A stretch of DNA of 49,515 nucleotides from a virus: positions 1 through 49,515 of IMG/VR virus record IMGVR_UViG_3300029319_000082. One strand, given 5' to 3'. Under the pieces are notes generated by a model, which worked only from the letters and a program-made list of their open reading frames with translations, was not told where the DNA came from and made no database searches. Numbering within the stretch: position 1 is the stretch's first letter; each line of letters starts with the position of its first letter. Below, one piece after another: positions 37,172 through 44,489 of this stretch. A program made the translations under genes and the position numbers.

Positions 37172-37174
37172 ATA
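37167..37174 (+). promoter_or_regulatory. Possible late promoter (AATAAATA)
   Basis: At the end of the metallopeptidase gene, 27 bases before ATG 37202. Confidence 0.4.
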
Positions 37175-37201
37175 GTGTATGAACAAATATAGGAATTACG
37201 C

Positions 37202-38449
37202 ATGAGATACAATCCCAATGATCTACCTTATCTTCGAGAAGCAGCCATGCATCAAATCAGCGAAGATGCTCAATCATTCGAAAACCTAATCGAGCAAGAT
37301 GCAAGAGACTCCTCTTCTAGAGTTAACGTCACATTCGTTGCAGATGCCGATCAGAGATCATATGAGAATATCACTCGCGACCCCGCACTCAAAAAACTGC
37401 CAGGTTTTCTTGGTCTCGGTAAAACAATATTTCGCCCCAGAAAGGGAAAGGCTGAATTCACCTTTCGTGCAGCCAACAAGTTATCTAAAGTTGGCATGAA
37501 TAAAAAGGATGAAGGGAAATTCAAGAAGTTGCTCAAGAAGCACGGCTTGAAATTGGTTGATACCATCTATGAAGGTTCTAAGAAACTTGATGAGCAAGGA
37601 CCTCTTGGTGGAGGTCTTACAAATCCAACTCTTCCATTTTTACCTCAAGTTGCCCAGAGACAAAAAACAGGAAGATACCGTACTGGCCGTCGAGAAATTG
37701 GTCGTCGAAGACCAGCACCTGGACTTGTTAATCCTGGTGGTCCCCCAATTCAATTTGAAGGACTAGCAGCCCGTGACGAGGGATATGAAATGAGAGGCCT
37801 TGGCTCAAAAGGGCTGAGGAATATGAAAGTATCCAAAAAGGTAAACGCTGAAAAGGTAAGAGAGGTTTTGACATCTGCAAGAATCCCACACAGCATGGTG
37901 ATGGGAACAATCAGAGTCCCTGAGAGATTTGTTAAACTTGCAAAGAAAAAACTTGATAATGCCTTTGGTGGAATGTTTCAAAAGAAAACTGGCTTCAAGA
38001 TTTCGGGAACTTTGAAAGAAGATGTGCATCTTGATGAAGAAATAGCAGCCCGTGACATACAAGGCATGATCAAGGGTTTGAACAAGAAAGCCAAGCAAGA
38101 GATTGCAGGTGTTCTGAATGACATGAACCTCAGTGGTTACGGCGACTACGAAGCAAGAGCAGACAACGTTCACAAATTCAAACCCAAAGATTTGCTTAAG
38201 GCGATGAATAAGGTAATGAAACTTGAAGAGAAAAAACTACCTACCGCAAGAAAGATCGTGAGTGGTCTTGGTGATGCAGACGGACCATTCACAGTGGTCG
38301 TGATGAAGAACAACAAAGTGATTCATCAAGAGTCAACGAAGTTTGCAAAGATGTTGCCTGCTATCGTCAAAGAACTGGCTAAAGAAATGCCTAACACCAC
38401 AATCGGCATCGAAAATAGAACTGGACAACTTGTGAAAGTCTTCAAATAA
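37202..38449 (+). CDS. Modular head-type protein with several LxE sites, 415 aa
   Basis: Candidate prohead-protease sites divide it into pieces: NLIEQDAR (about residue 34), KLDEQGPLGGG (about 134), HLDEEIAARD (about 279). The piece after the first site is a small alpha/beta domain (VNVTFVADADQRSYENITRD); the second is Pro/Arg rich plus a domain (SARIPHSMVMGTIRVPERFV); the last has two short units (IKGLNKKAKQEIAGVLNDMN; GPFTVVVMKNNKVIHQESTK). Together with the 727-aa protein it suggests precursors processed in the prohead. The start codon ATG follows AGGA. Confidence 0.7.
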   Translation: MRYNPNDLPYLREAAMHQISEDAQSFENLIEQDARDSSSRVNVTFVADADQRSYENITRDPALKKLPGFLGLGKTIFRPRKGKAEFTFRAANKLSKVGMNKKDEGKFKKLLKKHGLKLVDTIYEGSKKLDEQGPLGGGLTNPTLPFLPQVAQRQKTGRYRTGRREIGRRRPAPGLVNPGGPPIQFEGLAARDEGYEMRGLGSKGLRNMKVSKKVNAEKVREVLTSARIPHSMVMGTIRVPERFVKLAKKKLDNAFGGMFQKKTGFKISGTLKEDVHLDEEIAARDIQGMIKGLNKKAKQEIAGVLNDMNLSGYGDYEARADNVHKFKPKDLLKAMNKVMKLEEKKLPTARKIVSGLGDADGPFTVVVMKNNKVIHQESTKFAKMLPAIVKELAKEMPNTTIGIENRTGQLVKVFK

Positions 38450-38463
38450 GGAAAATAAAAAAA

Positions 38464-39030
38464 ATGAGTAATCAATACTGGAAAAATAAAATTCAACTCA
38501 AAGAAGCCCGTGAAAGGGAGCAACAATACCTTTTGACAGAGGGTCCGTTGAGAGGTCTCGCTCAACTTGCTCAAACGATCACTGATCCTAAAGTTGCGGC
38601 AAGGTTGAAAAACTTGTTAAAAAATGTTTTGGGACCGATTGCCAATACTCCTCGACCTGGTGGCTTTTCAATGAAAGTCAAACCCAAAGGCCTTCTCAAG
38701 ACTGGAGTAAGAACCGTTACAATATCTCAAGAACAACTAGATCGATTGCAAGAAATCTTAGGTCCTGCCCTATTCGAAGAATTTATGACAGTGTTGCAGC
38801 AATTCCTTCGAAGAGGCGGAGTCATGGATAATCCTACAGGACAAGGAGTCAACACTTTCCCACGTTATGTCATAGAACTACTCAAAGGTAAATACATGAT
38901 TGACTCACCAGGTCTACCAAAGAGTCTTTCAAACATGCCCGAAATGGGAACACCTGGAAGCAAGGCTTTTGGGCAAGACTATAATGCTATCATGGAAATA
39001 TTATACAAAGTCTTAGGTGACATTATCTAA
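38464..39030 (+). CDS. Capsid-targeted-type protein, 188 aa
   Basis: MSNQYWKNKIQLKEAREREQ then QYLLTEGPLRGLAQL: LTE then Gly at about residue 25 is the predicted cut, and the mature start GPLRGLAQLAQ echoes the sister proteins. The rest is a helical domain (ISQEQLDRLQEILGPALFEE then FMTVLQQFLRRGG) with a flexible end. Unknown function. Confidence 0.7.
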   Translation: MSNQYWKNKIQLKEAREREQQYLLTEGPLRGLAQLAQTITDPKVAARLKNLLKNVLGPIANTPRPGGFSMKVKPKGLLKTGVRTVTISQEQLDRLQEILGPALFEEFMTVLQQFLRRGGVMDNPTGQGVNTFPRYVIELLKGKYMIDSPGLPKSLSNMPEMGTPGSKAFGQDYNAIMEILYKVLGDII

Positions 39031-39035
39031 CCCTG

Positions 39036-39233
39036 ATGAAAACATTTCTCGAATATCTAAATGAAAGGAAACTCTCAGATACAGAACTCAAGTATCGTGA
39101 GAGGTATGTCAAAAAATTAAAACCTAAATTAAAAGACTTTCAGAAACGATATGGTAAAGAAGATGGTAAAGGTGTGATGTACGCAGTAGCAACAAAAATG
39201 GCAAAGAAAAAATACGACAAGGAAGATAAATGA
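39036..39233 (+). CDS. Small protein with T4 internal-protein-like leader, 65 aa
   Basis: MKTFLEYLNERKLSDTELKY: leader ending LNE then Arg. The C-terminal half YGKEDGKGVMYAVATKMAKK is a short conserved-looking helix with a KGVMYAxATKxA pattern that I believe is common in small phage proteins. Very basic overall. Coupled to the next gene by ATGA. Confidence 0.7.
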   Translation: MKTFLEYLNERKLSDTELKYRERYVKKLKPKLKDFQKRYGKEDGKGVMYAVATKMAKKKYDKEDK

Positions 39234-39568
39234 AGAATTTTAAAGAATATCTCGAAGAACATAATCACTGGGCAGCACTTCGAAGAGCCTTAGAAATTCA
39301 AACAGGCGCGCCGCAGTTTAGCCCGCAAGCCGCCGCGTTGTGGAGTGATTATGTTTCAACCTTGTCTGACGCAGAGTTCATGGACATGCTGGCATATCAA
39401 AGAAAAACTGGTAACATAGTCATACCAGACGAGTTCGATGCGAGAATAAGAAAAATAGGAAAACAAATTGACTCGGCCATCGCGGTTGCTGGCTCAAGTG
39501 CAAGAACACCAAAACAAAGAGCCAGCGTCATTAGAAGAATACTTAGGTCTGTTGGTAGAATTTTCTAA
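39230..39568 (+). CDS. Small protein with T4 internal-protein-like leader, 112 aa
   Basis: MKNFKEYLEEHNHWAALRRA: leader ending LEE then His, a weaker cleavage site. The mature part is helical (AALWSDYVSTLSDAEFMDML) and ends basic (RTPKQRASVIRRILRSVGRI). No family recognised. Confidence 0.65.
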   Translation: MKNFKEYLEEHNHWAALRRALEIQTGAPQFSPQAAALWSDYVSTLSDAEFMDMLAYQRKTGNIVIPDEFDARIRKIGKQIDSAIAVAGSSARTPKQRASVIRRILRSVGRIF

Positions 39569-39579
39569 CACGATCAAAT

Positions 39580-39591
39580 CATAAATAAATA
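39580..39591 (+). promoter_or_regulatory. Possible tandem late promoter (CATAAATAAATA)
   Basis: Two overlapping NATAAATA octamers (39580-39587 and 39584-39591) in a gap, 24 bases before ATG 39616 with AGGAG between. Confidence 0.6.
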
Positions 39592-39615
39592 CTGAAACTC
39601 ATAGGAGAAACAATA

Positions 39616-40077
39616 ATGCATTGGAGACAACAAGAAATGCTCTTTGAGCAAAGAGAAGCCCTGAAAGAGCAGACTTCAGCCACGAAGAAGCGTAAAAAAG
39701 ATCGTGATGATGATGAGAGATTATCTAGAAAGAATCCAAGAAGAAAATTTGGTAACGATGCAATAATAAAAATGGCCCCACCAGTGACACCTGGTCGCAA
39801 ACCATCTTTCAAAAGAGAAGGTGTGCATTCTAAGAAAGAAGGCATGCATTCTAAAAAAGAAGGTAAGCATCTGAAGAAAAAGGCTGAAAGCCATTGCGAA
39901 GCCTATGCTGAAGCATACGTTCGTGGTGTCGAGCAGGCTCTGTCAGAGAAGCGAAGAAAGGATCTTTTACCTGAGGGAGAACCAGGACCAAGACCATTTA
40001 AGAGAAGAGATCTAAGATTGCAACGTCAAGGTCAAAGCGTTAAGCCAACAACAAGAGCCAAAGCGCCTAAACGATAA
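39616..40077 (+). CDS. Basic head-type protein, 153 aa
   Basis: MHWRQQEMLFEQREALKEQT has MLFEQ and LKEQ, both possible cut sites. A module-like helix occurs late (CEAYAEAYVRGVEQALSEKR, about residues 94-113), then LLPEGEPGPRPFKRRDLRLQ. A short run repeats three times: VHSKKEGMHSKKEGKHLKKK. Strongly basic, so DNA binding inside the head is plausible. A terminator follows. Confidence 0.65.
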   Translation: MHWRQQEMLFEQREALKEQTSATKKRKKDRDDDERLSRKNPRRKFGNDAIIKMAPPVTPGRKPSFKREGVHSKKEGMHSKKEGKHLKKKAESHCEAYAEAYVRGVEQALSEKRRKDLLPEGEPGPRPFKRRDLRLQRQGQSVKPTTRAKAPKR

Positions 40078-40101
40078 ACACTGATGCATTTTTCTCGAAA
40101 G

Positions 40102-40126
40102 AAGCCGACCTTGAGTCGGCTTTTTT
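40102..40126 (+). terminator. Rho-independent terminator
   Basis: AAGCCGAC, loop CTTGA region, GTCGGCTT then TTTT: a perfect stem followed by a T run. The next late promoter begins immediately after. Confidence 0.85.
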
Positions 40127-40134
40127 CATAAATA
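40127..40134 (+). promoter_or_regulatory. Late promoter candidate right after a terminator (CATAAATA)
   Basis: CATAAATA adjoining the T run of the terminator, 22 bases before ATG 40157. This terminator-promoter junction parallels those at 1975-2010 and 23573-23608. Confidence 0.6.
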
Positions 40135-40156
40135 AACTTTGAAACGAGACATTTCT

Positions 40157-40423
40157 ATGGCAGATACAAAATCGCAGCATAAACCCCTCATGATTGGTCT
40201 TTCTTCTACATGGGTTCTAACGATTCTAGGGTTTGTGTGGACCACGAGTTCAACAAAAGCATCATTTGAGAGCAGAATTAACGCTCTTGAAACCCAGGTC
40301 ATGGAAGCAAAAGACCGAATTGAAAAAACAGAACTTGGTCAAACACAGATTCTCACAGATTTGGCACAGATCAAAACAGATATACTGTGGATTCGCAAAC
40401 TTCTCGAAGAAAAAAACGACTAA
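40157..40423 (+). CDS. Membrane-anchored coiled-coil protein, 88 aa
   Basis: ATG 40157 (MADTKSQHKPLMIGLSSTWV): one transmembrane helix (about residues 12-28, LMIGLSSTWVLTILGFVW), then a long coiled coil (ASFESRINALETQVMEAKDR, LTDLAQIKTDILWIRKLLEE). Resembles small phage membrane proteins such as some holins or spanin-like factors, but no specific match. Confidence 0.65.
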   Translation: MADTKSQHKPLMIGLSSTWVLTILGFVWTTSSTKASFESRINALETQVMEAKDRIEKTELGQTQILTDLAQIKTDILWIRKLLEEKND

Positions 40424-40425
40424 TT

Positions 40426-40827
40426 ATGTTTGAGGGTCTTCGGCGACTACAAATGAAGATCGGTGGTCAACCAGTGATGCTAGAGATCGCTGCGTCACCA
40501 TCAAAGAGACAAGTCGGACTCATGCATCGCACAGGTTTGCCAAAGAATCATGGTATGCTGTTCTCTTTTCCCGATGAAGGTAGCAAGATCTTCACAATGA
40601 AAAACTGTAAGATGGACATGGACATCGTATCAATGGATCGAAACGGTACTGTCTTTGACATCTCGCATATGTTTCATCCAAGAACAAAGAGCATGAACAC
40701 AGAACACTTTATAGATGGACCTCTCAAGTTTGCGATTGAGTTTCCTTTTGGCACAGCAGATAGTCTTGGCATCAAACTTGGCGACATGCTACCCATACGC
40801 AAAGAGATTGAAATTATAACTATCTAA
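40426..40827 (+). CDS. DUF192 family protein, 133 aa
   Basis: ATG 40426, two bases after the previous stop. Contains RQVGLMHRTGLPKNHGMLFS, FTMKNCKMDMDIVSMDRNGT, and a C-terminal LGIKLGDMLPI, the three conserved blocks of DUF192, a small beta-barrel family present in many bacteria and T4-like phages with no settled function. Length normal. No targeting module. Confidence 0.88.
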   Translation: MFEGLRRLQMKIGGQPVMLEIAASPSKRQVGLMHRTGLPKNHGMLFSFPDEGSKIFTMKNCKMDMDIVSMDRNGTVFDISHMFHPRTKSMNTEHFIDGPLKFAIEFPFGTADSLGIKLGDMLPIRKEIEIITI

Positions 40828-40830
40828 AAA

Positions 40831-40838
40831 CATAAATA
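40831..40838 (+). promoter_or_regulatory. Possible late promoter (CATAAATA)
   Basis: In the gap between the DUF192 gene and the His/Glu-repeat gene, 31 bases before ATG 40870. Confidence 0.5.
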
Positions 40839-40869
40839 CCATCACCTATTGATCAACAGGAGAAAACAA

Positions 40870-40932
40870 ATGAACTTTAGAGAACAACTTAGCGAGGCTT
40901 ACAAAACCGGCTACAATCAAGGACTACAAGAA
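40870..40932 (+). repeat. Targeting-module coding repeat, plus-strand copy E
   Basis: First 21 codons of the His/Glu-rich gene, the most divergent plus-strand copy (EAYKTGYNQGLQE). Confidence 0.6.
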
Positions 40933-41145
40933 CTTTATGCTGGTGCCCACGAAGGCGCCCATGAAGAAGAAGAAGGCTATCATGAAGAAATGGACGAGAA
41001 GGCTCTTGCAGAACTCGGTCGCATGATGATTCGTGCTGGTATGCATGAGATGGATCATGAAGAAGACGAAGGCTACCACGAAGGTATGCATGAGATGGAT
41101 CATGAAGAAGACGAAGGCTACCACGAAGGTATGCGTAGATTCTAA
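40870..41145 (+). CDS. Capsid-targeted-type His/Glu-rich repeat protein, 91 aa
   Basis: ATG 40870 after AGGAG. Module MNFREQLSEAYKTGYNQGLQ then EL (LQE). The mature part is made of His/Glu/Asp runs (AGAHEGAHEEEEGYHEEMDE) and two identical 15-residue repeats MHEMDHEEDEGYHEG. Such H/E/D-rich sequence may bind divalent metals. Last gene of the plus-strand cluster; it ends four bases from the convergent methyltransferase gene. Confidence 0.7.
   Translation: MNFREQLSEAYKTGYNQGLQELYAGAHEGAHEEEEGYHEEMDEKALAELGRMMIRAGMHEMDHEEDEGYHEGMHEMDHEEDEGYHEGMRRF
41038..41133 (+). repeat. 45-bp perfect tandem repeat
   Basis: Two identical 45-bp units (41038-41082 and 41083-41127) plus the first bases of a third, each coding 15 residues. 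The identity implies recent duplication. Confidence 0.9.
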
Positions 41146-41148
41146 ACC

Positions 41149-42750
41149 TTAGGGTTTCCAGAAAACAAAAACCGGCTCGTATTTGAGATATTGGCCATTC
41201 ACTTTGCAATAGTTCTTGCACTTGGGAATGCCGTTCTCATCGAGTCGGTTTTGTCCTGGCATAGATGCCATTGCCATCTTGAGAAAGCCCTTATATTTCA
41301 TACCGAGTGACTCAAGAATATCTTTCGAGTCTTTCTCAAGTGGCATATATTCTTTGCCCATGAGAATGTCTGCAATATTCCAGAGCAGATATCTTTGCGG
41401 TCGGAGATACTCAACCGCCGTCTCAAGCGTTGGTCGCAAGAACCCGTCTACCCACCCCTGATAGCCTGGATAACGCTGATACGACTGTTTATCGTCGTTA
41501 GCGTAGCCCTCACGGTTGAAGTATGGAGGTGATGTGAATACGAGATCAAGTTTACCCTTGTGCTTTTGAAAGCCAGGGTTGTTCTTGATATCTTCTGCAC
41601 ACTCATCGTAAGTTTCAAACGTATTGGCATCACTGAAAATACCATTGCCGCGATATGTGTTATCGTTGAAGAACTTGGCAAGATAGTCGTATCGACTCAT
41701 GCCCTCTTCAGGGATTTGATTTTCTGGATTAGGGTCTGTACCAATATAGTGAACCCGACGATCATCCCGTACAGACATAGCGCCAAGAATGCGACCACCC
41801 CAACCGGAAGATGGATCATAAATGCGAAGAACTTCTTGATCTTTGACATGCTCAGTAAACCTTTCATAAAGATACTTGGCAGTCATTGGTGGAAAGTTTA
41901 CTGCCACTTGAATGTAACCAATCTTGAATGCAGTGAAGCCTTTCGGAAAGATCTTCTGCCCAAGTTTGTATAGACGCAGAATGTAAACGTGATCTGGTTT
42001 CAGATCGTTCACATCAATGTTTGCAATTTGTCGATCAGTAAAACAACCACGATCATGTAGGGTCTTGACCTGTTCGGCTGACAATGAAAGTTGCTTCGAT
42101 TGATCAACACGATAGTAGCCTGTTGATAATCCTTCAGACTCTTCTTTCTCGCTCAACCAATAATCGTAACCCATTGACTCCATGAGTTGTTGATTCTGAC
42201 AACACTTCTCACAGAAATCAAAACCACTGTCGGCACTGATGATATTCGATGGGTCACCAAGTTTCATGGTATGACTATAATGATAAAAACTATCACGCTT
42301 GAAGTGCCGTTGACTGCCTTTGACCATTCGCTCAAGGTACTTGTCATCAGAGAACATATCATAGACAGAGTGACCATCACTCTTTGCATTGTAGTTGATT
42401 CTTGCTTTCATCATTGTCGGAAAGAACTGATCAACTTCGGTGCCTGCTCTCGCCGTGTTGAGAATGACATCGTTCTTTCTCTCGAACGAGCAACCAAGTT
42501 GATCGGTGTGTTCAAACTTGTGAACGGGGTGTGACGAAAGCGAGTTGAAAGTCTTGATGATTTTTTCTTCGTCTGCACCAGAGCGAGGCGCACAACCATA
42601 ATTGTCCCATGACTCAATAAGTTTTTTGCGATAGTCAATCACCCATTGCCGAAACTCAACATCATTCATATCAAGAAGATTCTCAAAGAACACATTGACT
42701 TCAGAGTTTAGAACGTGTGTATTTTTTTCGAAGAAATATTTTTTCATCAT
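41149..42750 (-). CDS. Large DNA methyltransferase-like protein (SPPY type), 533 aa
   Basis: SAM-binding motif I IYDPSSGWGGRILGAMSVRD (about residue 320) and catalytic motif IV DLVFTSPPYFNREGY (about residue 405) fit a beta-class N4-cytosine/N6-adenine methyltransferase. The N-terminal 300 residues are an unrecognised extension with paired cysteines (FCEKCCQNQQ) that may read the target. No restriction partner is visible, so a protective or regulatory role is likely. ATG 42750 overlaps the stop of the SprT-like gene. Confidence 0.8.
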   Translation of the reverse strand: MMKKYFFEKNTHVLNSEVNVFFENLLDMNDVEFRQWVIDYRKKLIESWDNYGCAPRSGADEEKIIKTFNSLSSHPVHKFEHTDQLGCSFERKNDVILNTARAGTEVDQFFPTMMKARINYNAKSDGHSVYDMFSDDKYLERMVKGSQRHFKRDSFYHYSHTMKLGDPSNIISADSGFDFCEKCCQNQQLMESMGYDYWLSEKEESEGLSTGYYRVDQSKQLSLSAEQVKTLHDRGCFTDRQIANIDVNDLKPDHVYILRLYKLGQKIFPKGFTAFKIGYIQVAVNFPPMTAKYLYERFTEHVKDQEVLRIYDPSSGWGGRILGAMSVRDDRRVHYIGTDPNPENQIPEEGMSRYDYLAKFFNDNTYRGNGIFSDANTFETYDECAEDIKNNPGFQKHKGKLDLVFTSPPYFNREGYANDDKQSYQRYPGYQGWVDGFLRPTLETAVEYLRPQRYLLWNIADILMGKEYMPLEKDSKDILESLGMKYKGFLKMAMASMPGQNRLDENGIPKCKNYCKVNGQYLKYEPVFVFWKP

Positions 42751-43076
42751 TTGCCTTTCCAGTATTCGTCTGCCAATTTGTATTGACGTTTCTCTGCTTC
42801 CTTTTCACCGTCACCTTTCCACACACCTGTTTCCCATTGTTGCACATGAACGAGTTCGTGCATCACGGTAGCAACAAAGTCACGAAGAGATTGGTTGGTG
42901 CATACTTTGATACGATACTCACCTTTACAAATTTGTTCTGCTTCACCCCAACAATTCATATTGTGTAGCGGGTGAACGTAGACTTTTATTTCTGTTAGAT
43001 CGTGTCTCGTAAGGAACCATTCAACAATATTTAGGATTAATTTCTTCGGTGATTCTGTCTCTAATACTTTTATCAT
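42747..43076 (-). CDS. SprT-like HExxH metallopeptidase, 109 aa
   Basis: ATG 43076 overlaps the helicase stop (ATGA); the longer frame lies inside the helicase. Zinc motif VATVMHELVHVQQWE (HELVH, about residue 72), with EKEAEKRQYKLADEYW downstream likely giving the third ligand (Glu). Short SprT-type proteases in eukaryotes act on DNA-protein crosslinks; the location next to helicase and methyltransferase would fit a DNA-linked role, but this is inference. Confidence 0.75.
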   Translation of the reverse strand: MIKVLETESPKKLILNIVEWFLTRHDLTEIKVYVHPLHNMNCWGEAEQICKGEYRIKVCTNQSLRDFVATVMHELVHVQQWETGVWKGDGEKEAEKRQYKLADEYWKGK

Positions 43077-44446
43077 ATGTTCCACCCATCAAAGTTTCCT
43101 TTCTCAAACTTGCTGTCGAGACCACCAAGATTTTCTTGTGGTGCAGGTGTGAGAGTTGTCTGTGCTGAATCTTCAAGATTGTAGAATGACATCTTCGACT
43201 TGTCAACACCGATCACAAACTTTTTGTTCGTGTTTGGATCGCCATAACGATTCTTCAATTGCTTCACCATGATCTGACCAAGTTGCTCAAGTTCATCTGT
43301 GGTGATCAAGGCAAACATAAAGTCAGCCGTTGCTGGCAAACCAAACGACTCAGAGGTATCTTCGAGACTCACATCAGTATTCGAGAAGCCTGTTCGATTC
43401 GTTTGCGTTGCGGTAACAATAGGTAGGTTCATCTCTACTGCGAGGCCTCTAAGTTCTTCTGCAATCGCTTTGATGAAAGTGTAAGAGTTCACAGACGATC
43501 CTGCTTTGAACCTTGCAGAGGCACAGATGTTGAGATAGTCAACAATGACCACATCAGGCACAAAGTTTCTCTTGAGTTTCAACTCTTCAAACAAAGACCG
43601 AAAGTGCATGACGTTTGCCGAAGCGGTCGGATACTCTTTCACGATTAGGCGACCACTAACATTCTTCATCGCCCGCTTAAGTTTGCGATCATACATTTCT
43701 TTCGGCAAGGTCTTGAGTGTGTCGAGTGTGATGTTCATCATGTTTGCATCGATACGTTCTGCGATTCTTTCTTCTGCCATCTCGCAGGTGATATACAAGA
43801 CTCGTTTGTTTTGTTTCAGGCATGAGGTTGCGAAGTGACACAAGAACATAGACTTACCGACACCAGTGCCAGCCATGACCACGTTCAGAGTTTTGTTTGG
43901 AAGACCGCCGTTTGTGATCTTGTTCATCAGATCAATATCAAACTCGGTTCGTGTTTCAACACGATGATAAAAATCAAACCGCTCATCAGAATCTTCTTCA
44001 TAATCGTGACCGACATGAGTATCAAAAGAGATAGCGAGAGCGTCAGAAAGAATCTGAGGTATCGCAGTCTCACCTTTTTCTTTGTCTTGACCATCGATGA
44101 TGGCAATCGAGTTCATGATCGCATTGTAAACGGCTTTATCTTTACAGAAAGTTTCTGATTCTTTGAGAAGCCATTCTGTATTTGGTTCACCATCACCAAG
44201 GTTGTTGATGATACGAACACAAGTCTGATGCACCGACTCGTTTAGATTTTTGTCTTTGTCGAGGGCGATCTTCAATGCGTCTTGCGTTGGCAAGGCGTTG
44301 AATTCTTCAACGAAGTTTTTGATGGTCTTGAAAACCACACGCTCTGACTCATCGAGAAAATATTCGTCTTTGAGAAATGGCAGAGTCTTGCGGCAATATT
44401 CGTCATTCAAGACCAGATTAGAAAGAATAATTTGTTCAACACTCAT
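43073..44446 (-). CDS. 41: Replicative DNA helicase, gp41/DnaB-like, 457 aa
   Basis: Hexameric 5'-3' helicase of the replication fork. RecA-type core: Walker A LNVVMAGTGVGKSMFLCHFA (about residue 190), H1a RVLYITCEMAEERIAERIDA, Walker B PDVVIVDYLNICASA, H3 LPIVTATQTNRTGF with the sensor Gln, H4 IMVKQLKNRYGDPNTNKKFV with arginine finger. The N-terminal domain (MSVEQIILSNLVLNDEYCRK) is of the gp41 type. Length as T4 gp41 (475). No ribosome site precedes the ATG; the promoter spacing predicts a leaderless mRNA. Confidence 0.95.
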   Translation of the reverse strand: MSVEQIILSNLVLNDEYCRKTLPFLKDEYFLDESERVVFKTIKNFVEEFNALPTQDALKIALDKDKNLNESVHQTCVRIINNLGDGEPNTEWLLKESETFCKDKAVYNAIMNSIAIIDGQDKEKGETAIPQILSDALAISFDTHVGHDYEEDSDERFDFYHRVETRTEFDIDLMNKITNGGLPNKTLNVVMAGTGVGKSMFLCHFATSCLKQNKRVLYITCEMAEERIAERIDANMMNITLDTLKTLPKEMYDRKLKRAMKNVSGRLIVKEYPTASANVMHFRSLFEELKLKRNFVPDVVIVDYLNICASARFKAGSSVNSYTFIKAIAEELRGLAVEMNLPIVTATQTNRTGFSNTDVSLEDTSESFGLPATADFMFALITTDELEQLGQIMVKQLKNRYGDPNTNKKFVIGVDKSKMSFYNLEDSAQTTLTPAPQENLGGLDSKFEKGNFDGWNI

Positions 44447-44452
44447 GCAGAC

Positions 44453-44480
44453 ATTCTACACCTGCACACAGAAACTTCAA
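44453..44480 (-). promoter_or_regulatory. Sigma70-type promoter of the helicase operon, leaderless arrangement
   Basis: Reverse strand TTGAAG (44475-44480), 16 bp, TAGAAT (44453-44458), then six bases and ATG 44446. The same six-base gap occurs at the VWA promoter. Confidence 0.5.
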
Positions 44481-44489
44481 GTAAAAAAA

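Noticed and set aside
41140-41160. Terminator between the convergent genes at 41145/41149
   Set aside because: AAACC/GGTTT gives only a 5-bp stem without a T run.
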